Shown: positions 6,104-14,179, numbered from the stretch's first letter. The stretch is 16,283 bases of DNA from Pseudomonadota bacterium (GCA_021813645.1 JAKAJW010000116.1:1-16283), one strand, 5' to 3'. Notes: generated from the sequence alone by a model not told the origin. Translations and numbers: made by a program.

Positions 6104-6313
6104 TCTTGTGATCCCTGTTCCGCTTCTGGTGCAGTTTCGAACCCTGGCGGTGCGCAAACAAGATGAAAATCCGCGCGCAAGGGAACCAAAACGAAAGAAA
6201 ATTGCCACACATCGATGACTTCACGGAAAATTGTTCTTTCCCTATCGGAGTTGCCCCGCCTAGGCTGGCACAGGAGGTTCGCCGCCCTGGCGTTCGGTAT
6301 GGAGTCGCAGAGT
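6104..6313. promoter_or_regulatory. Divergent intergenic region between amidohydrolase and ABC importer
   Basis: These 210 bases separate two divergent transcription units and must hold both promoters. The middle (about 6165-6240) is clearly richer in A and T than the flanking genes. I found no convincing -35/-10 pair and no clear operator palindrome. An AGGAGG at 6272-6277 has no start codon at a usable distance; the nearest is ATG 6299, 21 bases on. Confidence 0.5.
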
Positions 6314-7432
6314 ATGAAGAAGCTGAAGTTCATCGACAGGATGGCACAGGGCAAGGTTTCGCGCCGCCAGATGCTGCAATCGGCCGGCGCCTTCGGCGTT
6401 GGGGCTCTGATGCTGCCCAAGCTCGCCGATGCGGCGGGCGTGCTGACCTGTCTGGAATGGGGCGGCTACGACGATCCGAAATACTATGAATCCTACCTCA
6501 AGCGCTACGGCCAGAAGCCGAACTTCTCGATCTTCGCCGGCGAGGAGGACGCCCTCGCCAAGGTGCTGGCCGGCTTCAAGGCCGATGTCATGCACCCGTG
6601 CAACTACTCGGTCAGCCGCTTCGTCAATGCCGGCCTCGCGGTGCCGATCGACACCTCGCGCCTGTCGAACTGGAAGGATCTCTTCCCCTCGCTGCAGACC
6701 GCGCAGGGCGTGGTGATCAAGGACCAGATCATGATGGCGCCGGCCGACTGGGGCAATGCCGCCATCGCCTACAGGCCCGACCTGATCGACGACAAGTTCA
6801 AGGCCGATCCGAGCTGGAGCATCTTCTACGACGAGGCCTACAAGAACAAGGTTTCGATGGTCGACGATCCGGTCGCCATCACTATCGGCGCGATGGTCGG
6901 CGGCATGTCCTATGACGAGGCCTATCTGCTGAACGGCGATGCGCTGAAGAAGGCGACCGACAACTGGGGCAAGCGCGCCGTCGACGTCTCGCGCATTCTG
7001 TGGGCCGACCCGACCGATGCGGAACAGGCGATGGCCGCGGGCGAGATCGTCGCCGCCTATTCCTGGAACGGACTGGTCAAGGATCTGCACGACCAGGGCA
7101 TCAAGGTCGCCTATGCCCATCCGAAAGAGGGCTATTTCACCTGGTTCTGCGGGCTGACGCTGCTCGATTCGGGCAAGGCCGACCCGGCCCAGGCCTATGA
7201 CTTCATCGACGCCTGGCTTTCGCCCGATACCGGCAAGGCGTTGATCGCGCAGGGCTACGGCCATTCCAACATCAAGTCGTTCTCGGTCGCCAACCCGGCC
7301 GATGTGGCGGCGATGGGGATCACCGATCCGGTGAAGATGATGGAGCAGTCGATCGTCTTCAAATCCACGCCGGACGATGTGCAGGTCGCGCAGAACAAGG
7401 CTTGGGGGGATGTGAAGGCCCTCAAGCTCTGA
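6314..7432 (+). CDS. ABC importer substrate-binding protein, Tat-exported, spermidine/putrescine-binding class
   Basis: This 372-residue periplasmic binding protein delivers substrate to the downstream permeases. The N-terminus holds a twin-arginine signal (SRRQML at 16-21), a hydrophobic segment (AGAFGVGALML) and a likely ADA cleavage at 38-40. The mature part resembles PotD/PotF-type proteins, with early LTCLEWGGYDDP, then NYSVSRFVNAGLAVPID and an AYSWNGLVKDL hinge region. The start at 6314 is preferred because GGAG at 6301-6304 precedes it by nine bases and because it gives a normal Tat n-region; in-frame ATGs at 6215 and 6299 are alternatives. The permease gene starts 13 bases after the stop, so this is the first gene of an operon. 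Polyamines are the family's best-known ligands, but the neighbouring amidohydrolase suggests another amine or amide. Confidence 0.92.
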   Translation: MKKLKFIDRMAQGKVSRRQMLQSAGAFGVGALMLPKLADAAGVLTCLEWGGYDDPKYYESYLKRYGQKPNFSIFAGEEDALAKVLAGFKADVMHPCNYSVSRFVNAGLAVPIDTSRLSNWKDLFPSLQTAQGVVIKDQIMMAPADWGNAAIAYRPDLIDDKFKADPSWSIFYDEAYKNKVSMVDDPVAITIGAMVGGMSYDEAYLLNGDALKKATDNWGKRAVDVSRILWADPTDAEQAMAAGEIVAAYSWNGLVKDLHDQGIKVAYAHPKEGYFTWFCGLTLLDSGKADPAQAYDFIDAWLSPDTGKALIAQGYGHSNIKSFSVANPADVAAMGITDPVKMMEQSIVFKSTPDDVQVAQNKAWGDVKALKL

Positions 7433-7445
7433 TCGAGCGCACCCG

Positions 7446-8384
7446 GTGAGCGGCCCGCTTTCGACCGACAGGACCGTTCGGCAGCAGCGGATGGCAGGCT
7501 ACGGCCTGCTGTCCCCTGCGCTGCTGATCATGGTGGCAATGCTGGCCTTGCCCATTGCCGCGCTGGTCCTCCTGAGCTTCTGGCGACAGTCGGGCTACAC
7601 GCTCGACACCACGCTGACGGGCGCGAACTATGCCCGCATCTTCGGGCTGTCGGACTCGCCGACGGTCTGGATGGGGATCCCGTTCTACCTGGCCTACCCG
7701 GTGCCGGTGATCCTGCTGATCAAGTCACTGATGATGTCGCTGACGGCGACGGTCACGGTGATCCCACTCGCCTATCCGATGGCCTATTTCATCGCCTTCC
7801 GGGTGCGCAGCGGCAAATCGATCTGGATTCTTCTGCTGACGATCCCGTTCTGGACCAGCTACCTGCTGCGGGTCTTCGCCTGGAAGATCATGCTGGGCTA
7901 TACCGGCGCCATCAACTCGGGGCTGATGGCCCTGGGCATCATCCATCACCCGCTGGATGCCCTGCTCTACAACTCCGGCGCGGTGACGGTCGTGCTGGCG
8001 CATAGCTGGGTCTCCTTCGCGGTGCTGCCGATCTACGTCAGCCTCGAGAAGATCGACCGCAGCCTGCTCGAGGCCGCCTCCGACCTTGGCGACACCCGCT
8101 GGCAACGGTTCCGGCGGATCACGCTGCCCCTGTCGATGCCCGGGGTGATCGCCGCCGCGCTGATGGTGTTCATCCCGACCGTCGGCGACTACGTCACGCC
8201 GACGCTGATCGGCGGCAGCGGCGGGTCGATGGTCGGCAACCTGATCCAGGACCTGTTCATGAAGCGCAACAACGCGCCGATGGGGGCGGCGGTGGCGATC
8301 GTCATGATGGCGGTGATCGCGCTCATCGCGCTGCTCTTCGTCTGGCTCACGGGGTACCACAAGATGCGAGCGCGACGGCGATGA
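7446..8384 (+). CDS. ABC importer permease, PotB-like
   Basis: This 312-residue inner-membrane subunit forms half of the translocation pore. Hydrophobic segments are visible near residues 20-45, 96-118, 126-148, 178-200, 232-252 and 282-302, fitting six membrane spans. The EAA loop that contacts the ATPase is at about 209-238 (LEAASDLGDTRWQRF ... PLSMPGV), with the conserved Gly. It starts with GTG at 7446 with only a weak ribosome-binding site, which may rely on coupling to the binding-protein gene 13 bases upstream; ATG 7491 is possible but would cut into the first span. It overlaps the next gene by four bases (ATGA). Confidence 0.93.
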   Translation: MSGPLSTDRTVRQQRMAGYGLLSPALLIMVAMLALPIAALVLLSFWRQSGYTLDTTLTGANYARIFGLSDSPTVWMGIPFYLAYPVPVILLIKSLMMSLTATVTVIPLAYPMAYFIAFRVRSGKSIWILLLTIPFWTSYLLRVFAWKIMLGYTGAINSGLMALGIIHHPLDALLYNSGAVTVVLAHSWVSFAVLPIYVSLEKIDRSLLEAASDLGDTRWQRFRRITLPLSMPGVIAAALMVFIPTVGDYVTPTLIGGSGGSMVGNLIQDLFMKRNNAPMGAAVAIVMMAVIALIALLFVWLTGYHKMRARRR

Positions 8385-9190
8385 CCTTCCTCAATCGGTT
8401 TGCCGGGCTGCGGCTCTACGCGGTCCTCTTCGTGATCTTCATCTACGGGCCGGTGCTGCTGCTGCCGCTGTTCTCGCTCGACACCGGGCTCTACCCGACC
8501 TTCCCGCTCAAAGGGCTGACACTGCAGCACTATGCAGAGATGGCGGCGAATACCTCGATGATCGAGGCGCTGAAGAACAGCCTGACCGTCGCGGTGATCG
8601 TCTCGGCTCTGTCGACGACGGTCTCGATCCCGGCGGCGCTCGCGCTCAGCCGCTACCGGTTGCCCGGGGCGGCGGCGGTGCTCGGCTTCATGAGCCTGCC
8701 GCTGCTGATCCCCTCGATCGTCATCGCCGTCGCACTTCTCATCATCTTGCTGAAGTTCCTCGGCGTCGCGCTCTCGCTCTGGACCGTCGGCGCCGGCCAC
8801 GTGCTGATCTGCATTCCGTTCTGCATGTCGGTGCTGATGTCGCGGCTCGAGGGGTTCGATCCCAGCCTCGAGGAAGCCTCGCGCGATCTCGGTTGCACCG
8901 GATGGCAGACCTTCTGGCGGCTGACGCTGCCGCTGGCGATGCCGGGGGTGATCTCCAGCCTGCTGATGGGCTTCGTCGTCTCCTTCGACGAGTTCGTCAT
9001 CGCCTTCTTCCTGTCCGGAACCCAGACCACGCTGCCGATCTTCCTGTTCAGCCAACTGCGCTTTCCCGACAAGCTGCCTGGCGTTCTTGCGCTCGGCTCG
9101 CTGATCCTGGCCGGCTCCGCCGTGCTTGTCGTGCTGGCCGAACTGCTCCGCCGGCGCGGCGCCAAGTCTGCAAATCCCGGAGATATCTGA
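8381..9190 (+). CDS. ABC importer permease, PotC-like
   Basis: This 269-residue inner-membrane protein is the partner of the upstream permease. It has a first span at about 12-31, further hydrophobic segments near 63-89, 98-126, 137-153, 187-208 and 235-255, and an EAA loop at 164-193 (EEASRDLGCTGWQTF ... PLAMPGV). The start is the ATG of the ATGA overlap with the preceding stop codon, indicating translational coupling. The length is normal for this family. With its partner it makes a heterodimeric type I importer pore. Confidence 0.94.
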   Translation: MTFLNRFAGLRLYAVLFVIFIYGPVLLLPLFSLDTGLYPTFPLKGLTLQHYAEMAANTSMIEALKNSLTVAVIVSALSTTVSIPAALALSRYRLPGAAAVLGFMSLPLLIPSIVIAVALLIILLKFLGVALSLWTVGAGHVLICIPFCMSVLMSRLEGFDPSLEEASRDLGCTGWQTFWRLTLPLAMPGVISSLLMGFVVSFDEFVIAFFLSGTQTTLPIFLFSQLRFPDKLPGVLALGSLILAGSAVLVVLAELLRRRGAKSANPGDI

Positions 9191-9194
9191 GCCC

Positions 9195-10277
9195 ATGCCT
9201 GCACCCGAGACGACCGTTGCCCCGATGATTTCCCTGCGCAACGTGCAGAAGCGCTTCGGCGATCACTTCGCCCTCCACGACATCAGTCTCGATATCGGCG
9301 CGGGTGAGTTCTTCTCGCTGCTCGGCCCCTCCGGCTGCGGCAAGACGACCCTCCTGCGCATCCTCGCCGGGATCGAGCAACCGACCAGCGGCAGCCTGTC
9401 GATCGGCGGCGATGCGATGGCCGGGGTGCCGGCGAACCGGCGGCCGACCAACATGGTGTTCCAGAGCTACGCGATCTTTCCGCATCTCAACGTCGAGGAG
9501 AACATCGGCTACGGCCTGCGGAACATGTCGATCCCCCGCACCGAGGCCGCCGCCCGCGTCGCCGAGGCGCTGGCGCTGGTCAAGCTCGACGGCTTGGGCC
9601 GGCGGAATGCCGATCAGCTCTCGGGCGGGCAGCGGCAGCGGGTGGCCTTGGCCCGCGCGTTGGTCTGCCGGCCCAAGGTGCTGCTGCTGGACGAGCCGCT
9701 GAGCGCGCTCGACAAGAACCTGCGCCAGGACATGCAATCCGAACTGCGCGCGCTCCAGCGCGCCGTCGGCATCACCTTCGTCTTCGTCACCCACGATCAG
9801 GAAGAGGCGCTGGCGATGTCGGACCGGATCGCGGTGATGAACGGCGGCCGGATCGAGCAGGTGGGCCAGCCCGCCGAGATCTACGATCAACCGGCGACGG
9901 CGTTCGTCGCTTCCTTCGTCGGCACCCTCAACCGGCTGACGGCGCGCGTGACCGAGCGCGGCGCAGGCCATCTGACCGTCGCCGGCGTTCCGCTCCATCT
10001 GCCGGCCGCCGCCTCCGGGCCCGGCGCCGAGGTCACGCTGGCTGTCCGGCCCGAGACGCTGCGCCTCGGCCGCGATCCGGAGTGCGACCTGGTGCTGCCC
10101 GCTCGAGTGGTGGAGGTCCAGTTCCTCGGCTCGATCGTGCGCACCCGTGTCGATGTCGGAGGCGATGTGATCTCGCTCGACAGCTTCAACCGGCCCGGCA
10201 GTCCGGTGCCCGCGATCGGGTCCAGCGCCGAGGTGAGTCTGCGCTCCAAGGACGTGATCGTCACGCAAGCGCCCTGA
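9195..10277 (+). CDS. ABC importer ATPase, PotA-like
   Basis: This 360-residue ATP-hydrolysing subunit powers import. It shows Walker A GPSGCGKT (44-51), a Q-loop Gln at 90, the signature LSGGQ (142-146), Walker B VLLLDE (162-167), and the switch His at 200 (FVFVTHD). The region after about residue 245 matches the C-terminal TOBE-type extension of PotA/MalK-like ATPases, including VTLAVRPETL. The ATG at 9195 lies four bases after the permease stop; an in-frame ATG at 9225 is an alternative. It is the last gene of the four-gene operon. No defect is visible in the nucleotide-binding motifs. Confidence 0.94.
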   Translation: MPAPETTVAPMISLRNVQKRFGDHFALHDISLDIGAGEFFSLLGPSGCGKTTLLRILAGIEQPTSGSLSIGGDAMAGVPANRRPTNMVFQSYAIFPHLNVEENIGYGLRNMSIPRTEAAARVAEALALVKLDGLGRRNADQLSGGQRQRVALARALVCRPKVLLLDEPLSALDKNLRQDMQSELRALQRAVGITFVFVTHDQEEALAMSDRIAVMNGGRIEQVGQPAEIYDQPATAFVASFVGTLNRLTARVTERGAGHLTVAGVPLHLPAAASGPGAEVTLAVRPETLRLGRDPECDLVLPARVVEVQFLGSIVRTRVDVGGDVISLDSFNRPGSPVPAIGSSAEVSLRSKDVIVTQAP

Positions 10278-10323
10278 TTCGACGGGACGGCGATGGCAGG
10301 ACGGCGACGCGGTGACAGGGCGC
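10269..10323 (+). terminator. Inverted repeat at the end of the ABC operon
   Basis: GCGCCCTG (10269-10276), which overlaps the ATPase stop codon, is the exact reverse complement of CAGGGCGC (10316-10323). The 39-base interval contains two copies of GGACGGCGA (10285-10293 and 10299-10307). No U-run follows, so a role in 3'-end formation is only possible. Confidence 0.3.
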
Positions 10324-10437
10324 GCCGAGCGCTCTCGCCGCCCCCGTAGCGATTCCTGCGGCAGCGATCCCAGCGGGCACGCGGTCTGCGCGACAACGGC
10401 GGATGGCAGCGCGCGGCCCGGACATGCCCGCCCGCGA

Positions 10438-10459
10438 CCCATCCTTGGGCAAGGACGGG
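10438..10459 (-). terminator. Candidate hairpin downstream of tRNA-Thr
   Basis: CCCATCCTT (10438-10446) and AAGGACGGG (10451-10459) are complementary at eight of nine positions around a four-base loop. On the minus strand the hairpin lies 26 bases after the tRNA-Thr 3' end. There is no T-tract, so it could mark a processing or termination point, with low confidence. Confidence 0.35.
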
Positions 10460-10485
10460 CGAAGCGAAGCCAAGAGGCGGATGGG

Positions 10486-10561
10486 TGGTGCCGGTGAAGG
10501 GACTCGAACCCCCGACCCCATCATTACGAATGACGTGCTCTACCAGCTGAGCTACACCGGC
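10486..10561 (-). tRNA. tRNA-Thr (anticodon CGT), CCA encoded
   Basis: Read on the minus strand, the acceptor stem is GCCGGTG with CACCGGC. The anticodon stem is CGTCA with TGATG around the loop TTCGTAA, giving anticodon CGT, which reads the ACG codon. The T stem is GGGGG with CCCTT (two G-T pairs) around TTCGAGT, followed by discriminator A and encoded CCA. It lies 45 bases downstream of the hemY-like gene on the same strand and may be transcribed from its own promoter, by read-through, or both. Confidence 0.97.
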
Positions 10562-10574
10562 TAAGGTCGGCGGG

Positions 10575-10603
10575 CTGATAGCATCATCCCGCGGGGGTGT
10601 GTA
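10575..10603 (-). promoter_or_regulatory. Candidate promoter of tRNA-Thr
   Basis: On the minus strand TACACA (10603-10598) and TATCAG (10580-10575) are separated by 17 bases. Each matches the sigma-70 consensus at 4 of 6 positions, and the -10 has an upstream TG (extended -10). The tRNA begins 13 bases downstream. Spacing and position both fit. Confidence 0.45.
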
Positions 10604-10606
10604 GCC

Positions 10607-12082
10607 CTAATCTGCACCGCCCGAACCGGCTTTCTGCGGCGCCCCGTCTTCGACCACCTCGGCCTCTTCCACCGACGCGGCCCGGGCGGCTTCGGCGGCG
10701 GTCTCGGCCGGGCGGCCGACGATCAGCGGCAGCATCTCGGCGCCGGTCGCCGGGGCGGCCGAATGCGGCGGCTCGCGCCAGCTCAGCGTATCGACCCCGC
10801 CGCAGCTTTCGCAGACCGGCGCCCAGGCGGCATGCGGCGTGTTGCACTTGTCGCAGACCCATTGGGCGCCGCGCGGCGCGGTCAGCGCACGGGTCAGCCA
10901 GCCGCGCACCACCGCGTCTTCGGCGCCCTGGCCGCGCTCGATCGCGGCCATCAGGGTCAGCACGCGCTGCGTCGGGTGGCTGTCGGGCAGGTCGCCCAGG
11001 GCGCGGCGCGCGGCAGCGAAATCCTCGGCGGCGATGTTCAACTCTGCCAGCAGCAGCCGGGTTTCCGTGTCTGTCGGCCGGATGTCGGTCAGGAAGCGGA
11101 AGCGGCGCAACCGCTCCTGCGGCGTCTCGTCGGGGACGATGGCGGCGAAGGCGGCGGCCAGCTCGGGGTGCGGCTGCGCCTCCCAGGCTTTGCGCACGAC
11201 CCGGGCCGCCTGGCGTGGATTGCCGGCGGCGATGAAGCCTTTCGCCGCCATGGCCGCGGCCGGCACCAGATCGGGCGACGCACGATTGGCGGCGCGCGCC
11301 GCCTCGGCCGCCGCGGTGGCGTTGCCGCCCTCGGCCATGACGCGGGCCTGCTGCAGCGCCAGCACCGCGTCGCGTCGGCGGTGAACGTCGCGCGGCAGTG
11401 CGCCGACGCGGCGCTTCGCCTCCAGCGTCAGCCGGGCACCCTTCCAATCGCCGGCCTGGGCCTGCAGCTGCAACAGCGTGTCCTGCATCTCCTCGTGCCG
11501 GGGCTTCAGCGCATGGGCCTTTTCCGCCAGCTTCAACGCGGTGGTCTTGTCGCCCTCGGCGAGCTTCTGCTTGAGGATCCCGCGGATGCCGACGAAGCGG
11601 GTGCGGTCGTCGGTCAGCAGCCGCTTGTAGGCCTCGGTCGCCCGCGACGTGTCGCCTGCCATCTCGGCCGCCTGGGCGGCGAGCAGATTGGTCAGGTGCG
11701 GACGTTGCAGGAAGCGTTCGGCCCGGCCGATCTTGTTCAGCGCGGTGCGCGCCTCGCCGGAAGCCAGCGCCATCAGCCCGTCGGCCAGCGCGTCGTAGCC
11801 CTTGCGCTCGCGGTTGCGCACGAAGCGACGCGACAGCGCCGTCTCGTCGCCGAGCAGGAAGCGCAGGCTGGCCACGGCGAGGCCGAGCAGCCGCAGCGCG
11901 AGCCAGACCAACCCGACCAGCAGCAGCCCGGCGATCAGCGCCTGCAGTGGGCCAAGCCGGATCTCATAGCCCTGGAAGACGAGGGTGAGCGCACTGCCGG
12001 AATGCACCAGGGCGGCAGCGCCGATCGTCAGCGCGGCGATCAGCGCGACGAAGACGAGAACCTTGACCAGCGACCAGACCAT
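10607..12082 (-). CDS. hemY: HemY-like membrane protein with TPR-like repeats and C-terminal zinc ribbon
   Basis: This 491-residue inner-membrane protein carries the HemY N-terminal domain. Two membrane spans lie at about 5-27 and 44-66, followed by LLGDETALSRRFVRNRERKGYDALADG, typical of the family. An Ala-rich helical region of TPR character runs to about residue 400. Residues 410-427 hold CDKC ... CESC (Cys410, 413, 424, 427), a probable zinc ribbon, then a disordered tail. The name HemY here is the proteobacterial heme-cluster protein, not protoporphyrinogen oxidase; its biochemical role is not settled. Its AGGAGG (12093-12088) overlaps the stop codon of the upstream gene, five bases from ATG, so the two are translationally linked. 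It is the last protein-coding gene of the hemD operon. Confidence 0.87.
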   Translation of the reverse strand: MVWSLVKVLVFVALIAALTIGAAALVHSGSALTLVFQGYEIRLGPLQALIAGLLLVGLVWLALRLLGLAVASLRFLLGDETALSRRFVRNRERKGYDALADGLMALASGEARTALNKIGRAERFLQRPHLTNLLAAQAAEMAGDTSRATEAYKRLLTDDRTRFVGIRGILKQKLAEGDKTTALKLAEKAHALKPRHEEMQDTLLQLQAQAGDWKGARLTLEAKRRVGALPRDVHRRRDAVLALQQARVMAEGGNATAAAEAARAANRASPDLVPAAAMAAKGFIAAGNPRQAARVVRKAWEAQPHPELAAAFAAIVPDETPQERLRRFRFLTDIRPTDTETRLLLAELNIAAEDFAAARRALGDLPDSHPTQRVLTLMAAIERGQGAEDAVVRGWLTRALTAPRGAQWVCDKCNTPHAAWAPVCESCGGVDTLSWREPPHSAAPATGAEMLPLIVGRPAETAAEAARAASVEEAEVVEDGAPQKAGSGGAD

Positions 12083-12091
12083 CGTCGCCTC

Positions 12092-13351
12092 CTATTTGCT
12101 GAGGCTCTGTGCCACGGACTCCGCCGCCGCGAGCGCGTCGCGGCGGGATTTGGCCAGGACCAACCAGTCGGCCATCGCGGCCTGACCCTGTACCGGCAAG
12201 GTTGCGATTTCCTTCAGCGCCGCATCGAGCTTGCCGGTGGCCAGATCGGCCTGGGCGCGCGACAGCACCGCATCGGGATCCTTGCCCGGCCGCGGGGTCA
12301 GTGAGCGCAGACCGGTCTGGCTGCGCAGGAAAGCCTCGACCCGGCTGGCAAAGCCGGCGCCCATGTTGGCCTTCAGCGAGGCCTCCAGCGCGGCGCGGGC
12401 GGCATCGGGGAAGGCAGCCTCCAGATCGGCCTGGGTCGGCACCCCGGCGGTGGCCGCCTTGGCAAGAACGTCGGGCACGCCGACGCCCTGGGCGGTCAAC
12501 TCCTTCAGCGCGCCAGCGAAGGGTCCGCCGAGCTGCAGCGCCGCCTGGACCCGGGTCAGGGCGGCCCGGGCCAATGCGGCGCGGGCGGTGGCGTCAGCTT
12601 CCGCCTTGAGCGCCTGCGCTTCCTTGGTGACGGCGTCGATCCGGGCATTGGCCTGTTCGCCCAGGGTCTTGACCTCGGCGGCGAGCTGATCGTTCTGCTG
12701 GCGCTGGGTCTCAAGCTGCGCGCGCAGCGATTCCAGCACGGCGGCATCGGGGGTGCCGGCGACCGCGCCGGAGGCCAGCGGCAGTTTTTCCAGCGCCGTG
12801 ATCCGGGTGCCAAGCCCGGCGAGCTGCTGCTTGACCGCATCCGAGGTCTTGCCCAGCGTCGTCTGCAACCCGGCCAGCGCCGCGTTGGTCTGATCGAGCC
12901 GGTCGGCCAGCCCCTTGGCGGCCGCCGCCTGGCCCTGCGCGGCGGTGACCGCTTTCGAAAGGTCGCCGATCTGCGCCTTCAGCCCGATCATTGCCGCATC
13001 GGTGCCGTCGAGCCGTTGGGCGAGCCGGTCGGTAACCTGCATCGTCGGGCCGAATGGCCAGCCCTGGGGCACAACATAGCGCGCGGCGGCGAAGCCGAGG
13101 ACGGCGGCCAGCACACCGCCCGACAGGCCACCGAAGAAGACGCCCCAGCCCCGCCGCGGGCGCGGGGCCGCGGGGGCCATGGCCTGGGCGGATTCGCGGG
13201 CCTCGTCGGCGGGCGGCGGCGCGGCGTCCCCCGCGCTCTCCGCTTCGGGCTGAGGCGCGCTGCGCGGGGCCGCAGGGCTGTCTGACACGGCGATCTCGGC
13301 TGCGGGCGCCGGCTCGGTTGCGGCGTCCTTCGGCCCGGTGGGCTCGGCCAT
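12092..13351 (-). CDS. mic60: Mitofilin-like (alphaproteobacterial Mic60) inner-membrane protein
   Basis: This 419-residue protein has the layout of the bacterial homologue of mitochondrial Mic60. An Ala/Pro/Glu-rich cytoplasmic N-terminus (1-68) leads to one membrane span (about 70-92, GVFFGGLSGGVLAAVLGFAA). A long Ala/Gln-rich coiled-coil periplasmic region follows (about 103-260), with a C-terminal mitofilin-type segment near 350-405 (DLATGKLDAALKEIATLP). Mic60 proteins shape inner-membrane invaginations and cristae; in phototrophic Alphaproteobacteria they affect intracytoplasmic membranes. The start is supported by GAGGAG seven bases upstream of ATG (13364-13359). It lies between hemD and the hemY-like gene, an arrangement known for this family, which strengthens the call. 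Confidence 0.87.
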   Translation of the reverse strand: MAEPTGPKDAATEPAPAAEIAVSDSPAAPRSAPQPEAESAGDAAPPPADEARESAQAMAPAAPRPRRGWGVFFGGLSGGVLAAVLGFAAARYVVPQGWPFGPTMQVTDRLAQRLDGTDAAMIGLKAQIGDLSKAVTAAQGQAAAAKGLADRLDQTNAALAGLQTTLGKTSDAVKQQLAGLGTRITALEKLPLASGAVAGTPDAAVLESLRAQLETQRQQNDQLAAEVKTLGEQANARIDAVTKEAQALKAEADATARAALARAALTRVQAALQLGGPFAGALKELTAQGVGVPDVLAKAATAGVPTQADLEAAFPDAARAALEASLKANMGAGFASRVEAFLRSQTGLRSLTPRPGKDPDAVLSRAQADLATGKLDAALKEIATLPVQGQAAMADWLVLAKSRRDALAAAESVAQSLSK

Positions 13352-13389
13352 GGCAATTCTCCTCAGTCTGCGGGCTCGGTGTGGGGCGA

Positions 13390-13423
13390 GCCCCGGCTTG
13401 ACCGGAGGAGATTAGACCGGGGC
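13390..13423 (-). repeat. Inverted repeat between hemD and mic60
   Basis: GCCCCGG (13390-13396) and CCGGGGC (13417-13423) form a perfect 7-bp inverted repeat with 20 bases between. It occupies the 83-base gap between hemD and the mic60-like gene and has no U-run on either side. It could be a partial attenuator or chance in GC-rich sequence. Confidence 0.3.
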
Positions 13424-13434
13424 GGCCTGCGGCT

Positions 13435-14157
13435 TCAAGCGGCTGGGCCTGCGTCAATTGCCGCCGCCACGGCGTCGAGCATGGCCTCTGCCTCGGGCCG
13501 GGCAGCCGTCAGCAGCCGTTCGCCGGGACGCTGGCCGAGCGCCTCGGCCACCGCCGGGCTCAGCGCCACAAGCGCGAGCGGCGCCCGCGGCGCGGCAAAG
13601 GCAGCGCGAAACAGCCGGGCACTGCGGGGCGAGAAGATCGGCGCGATCACGCGAGTTTGTCCGTTCAGCACTGCCGCCGCCGCCGGGCTGGGCGACCGCG
13701 GCTCCTGCCGGTAGACCTCGACCGCGCGCAGGGCGATACCCGCGCCGGCCAGCGCCGCGGCGAGATCGCCCTGACGGTGCGCGCCATGCGGATGCAACAG
13801 CGGGCCGGCGGCCCCTTCGGCCGCGATCAACCGGGCCAGCGCTGCGCCGTCGCCCGCGGCCGAACGCGCGCGAAATCCCGCCGACCGCGCCGCCTCGGCC
13901 GTGCGCGCGCCGACGCAATAGGCCGGAAGGTCGCGCCGCGGGCTGAGCCGGCAGAAGCCGGCGACGCCGTTTTCCGAGGTGAAGGCCAGCGCCCGGACGC
14001 CGTCGAGCGGCAGCACCGGCGCGGTGAAGACGATCTCCATCAGCGGGGCGACCAAAATGCGGACGGCCGCGCCGAAGCGGGCGGTTGCCGCGGCGGCGAA
14101 GCGGCCCGATTGCGCCTCGGGCCGGGTCAGGAGCAGGATCGGGGCGGGCGCTTGCAT
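13435..14157 (-). CDS. hemD: Uroporphyrinogen-III synthase
   Basis: This 240-residue cytosolic enzyme closes hydroxymethylbilane with inversion of ring D to give uroporphyrinogen III, the common precursor of heme, bacteriochlorophyll, siroheme and cobalamin. Sequence in this family is poorly conserved, but typical blocks are present: LLLTRPEAQSGRFA at the N-terminus, FTSENGVAGF near 60, YCVGARTAEAARSAGF near 80-95, AVEVYRQ, FSPRSARLF and LSPAVAEAL. The length is normal. It heads the minus-strand operon with the mic60-like and hemY-like genes and is divergent from tsaD, 80 bases away. hemC, often next to hemD in other bacteria, is not in this window. The ribosome-binding site is weak. Confidence 0.88.
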   Translation of the reverse strand: MQAPAPILLLTRPEAQSGRFAAAATARFGAAVRILVAPLMEIVFTAPVLPLDGVRALAFTSENGVAGFCRLSPRRDLPAYCVGARTAEAARSAGFRARSAAGDGAALARLIAAEGAAGPLLHPHGAHRQGDLAAALAGAGIALRAVEVYRQEPRSPSPAAAAVLNGQTRVIAPIFSPRSARLFRAAFAAPRAPLALVALSPAVAEALGQRPGERLLTAARPEAEAMLDAVAAAIDAGPAA

Positions 14158-14179
14158 CGGGGCGGGACTGGCGCTGGGA

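Noticed and set aside
4715..6166. Plus-strand frame of 483 residues opposite the amidohydrolase
   Set aside because: Long antisense frame typical of GC-rich DNA; the minus strand carries all amidohydrolase motifs.
6265..6285. Possible sigma-54 promoter (TGGCAC near 6266)
   Set aside because: The GC of the -12 element is displaced by about two bases from the required spacing.
6260..7264. Minus-strand frame of 334 residues opposite the binding protein
   Set aside because: Antisense shadow of a gene with a clear Tat signal and family match.
10261..10524. Minus-strand frame beginning MMGSGVRVPSPAP
   Set aside because: Its start is a known artefact translated from the tRNA gene, here tRNA-Thr.
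10763..12304. Plus-strand frame of 513 residues opposite the hemY-like gene
   Set aside because: Gln/Arg/Gly-rich composition from antisense reading; it spans the junction of two well-supported genes.
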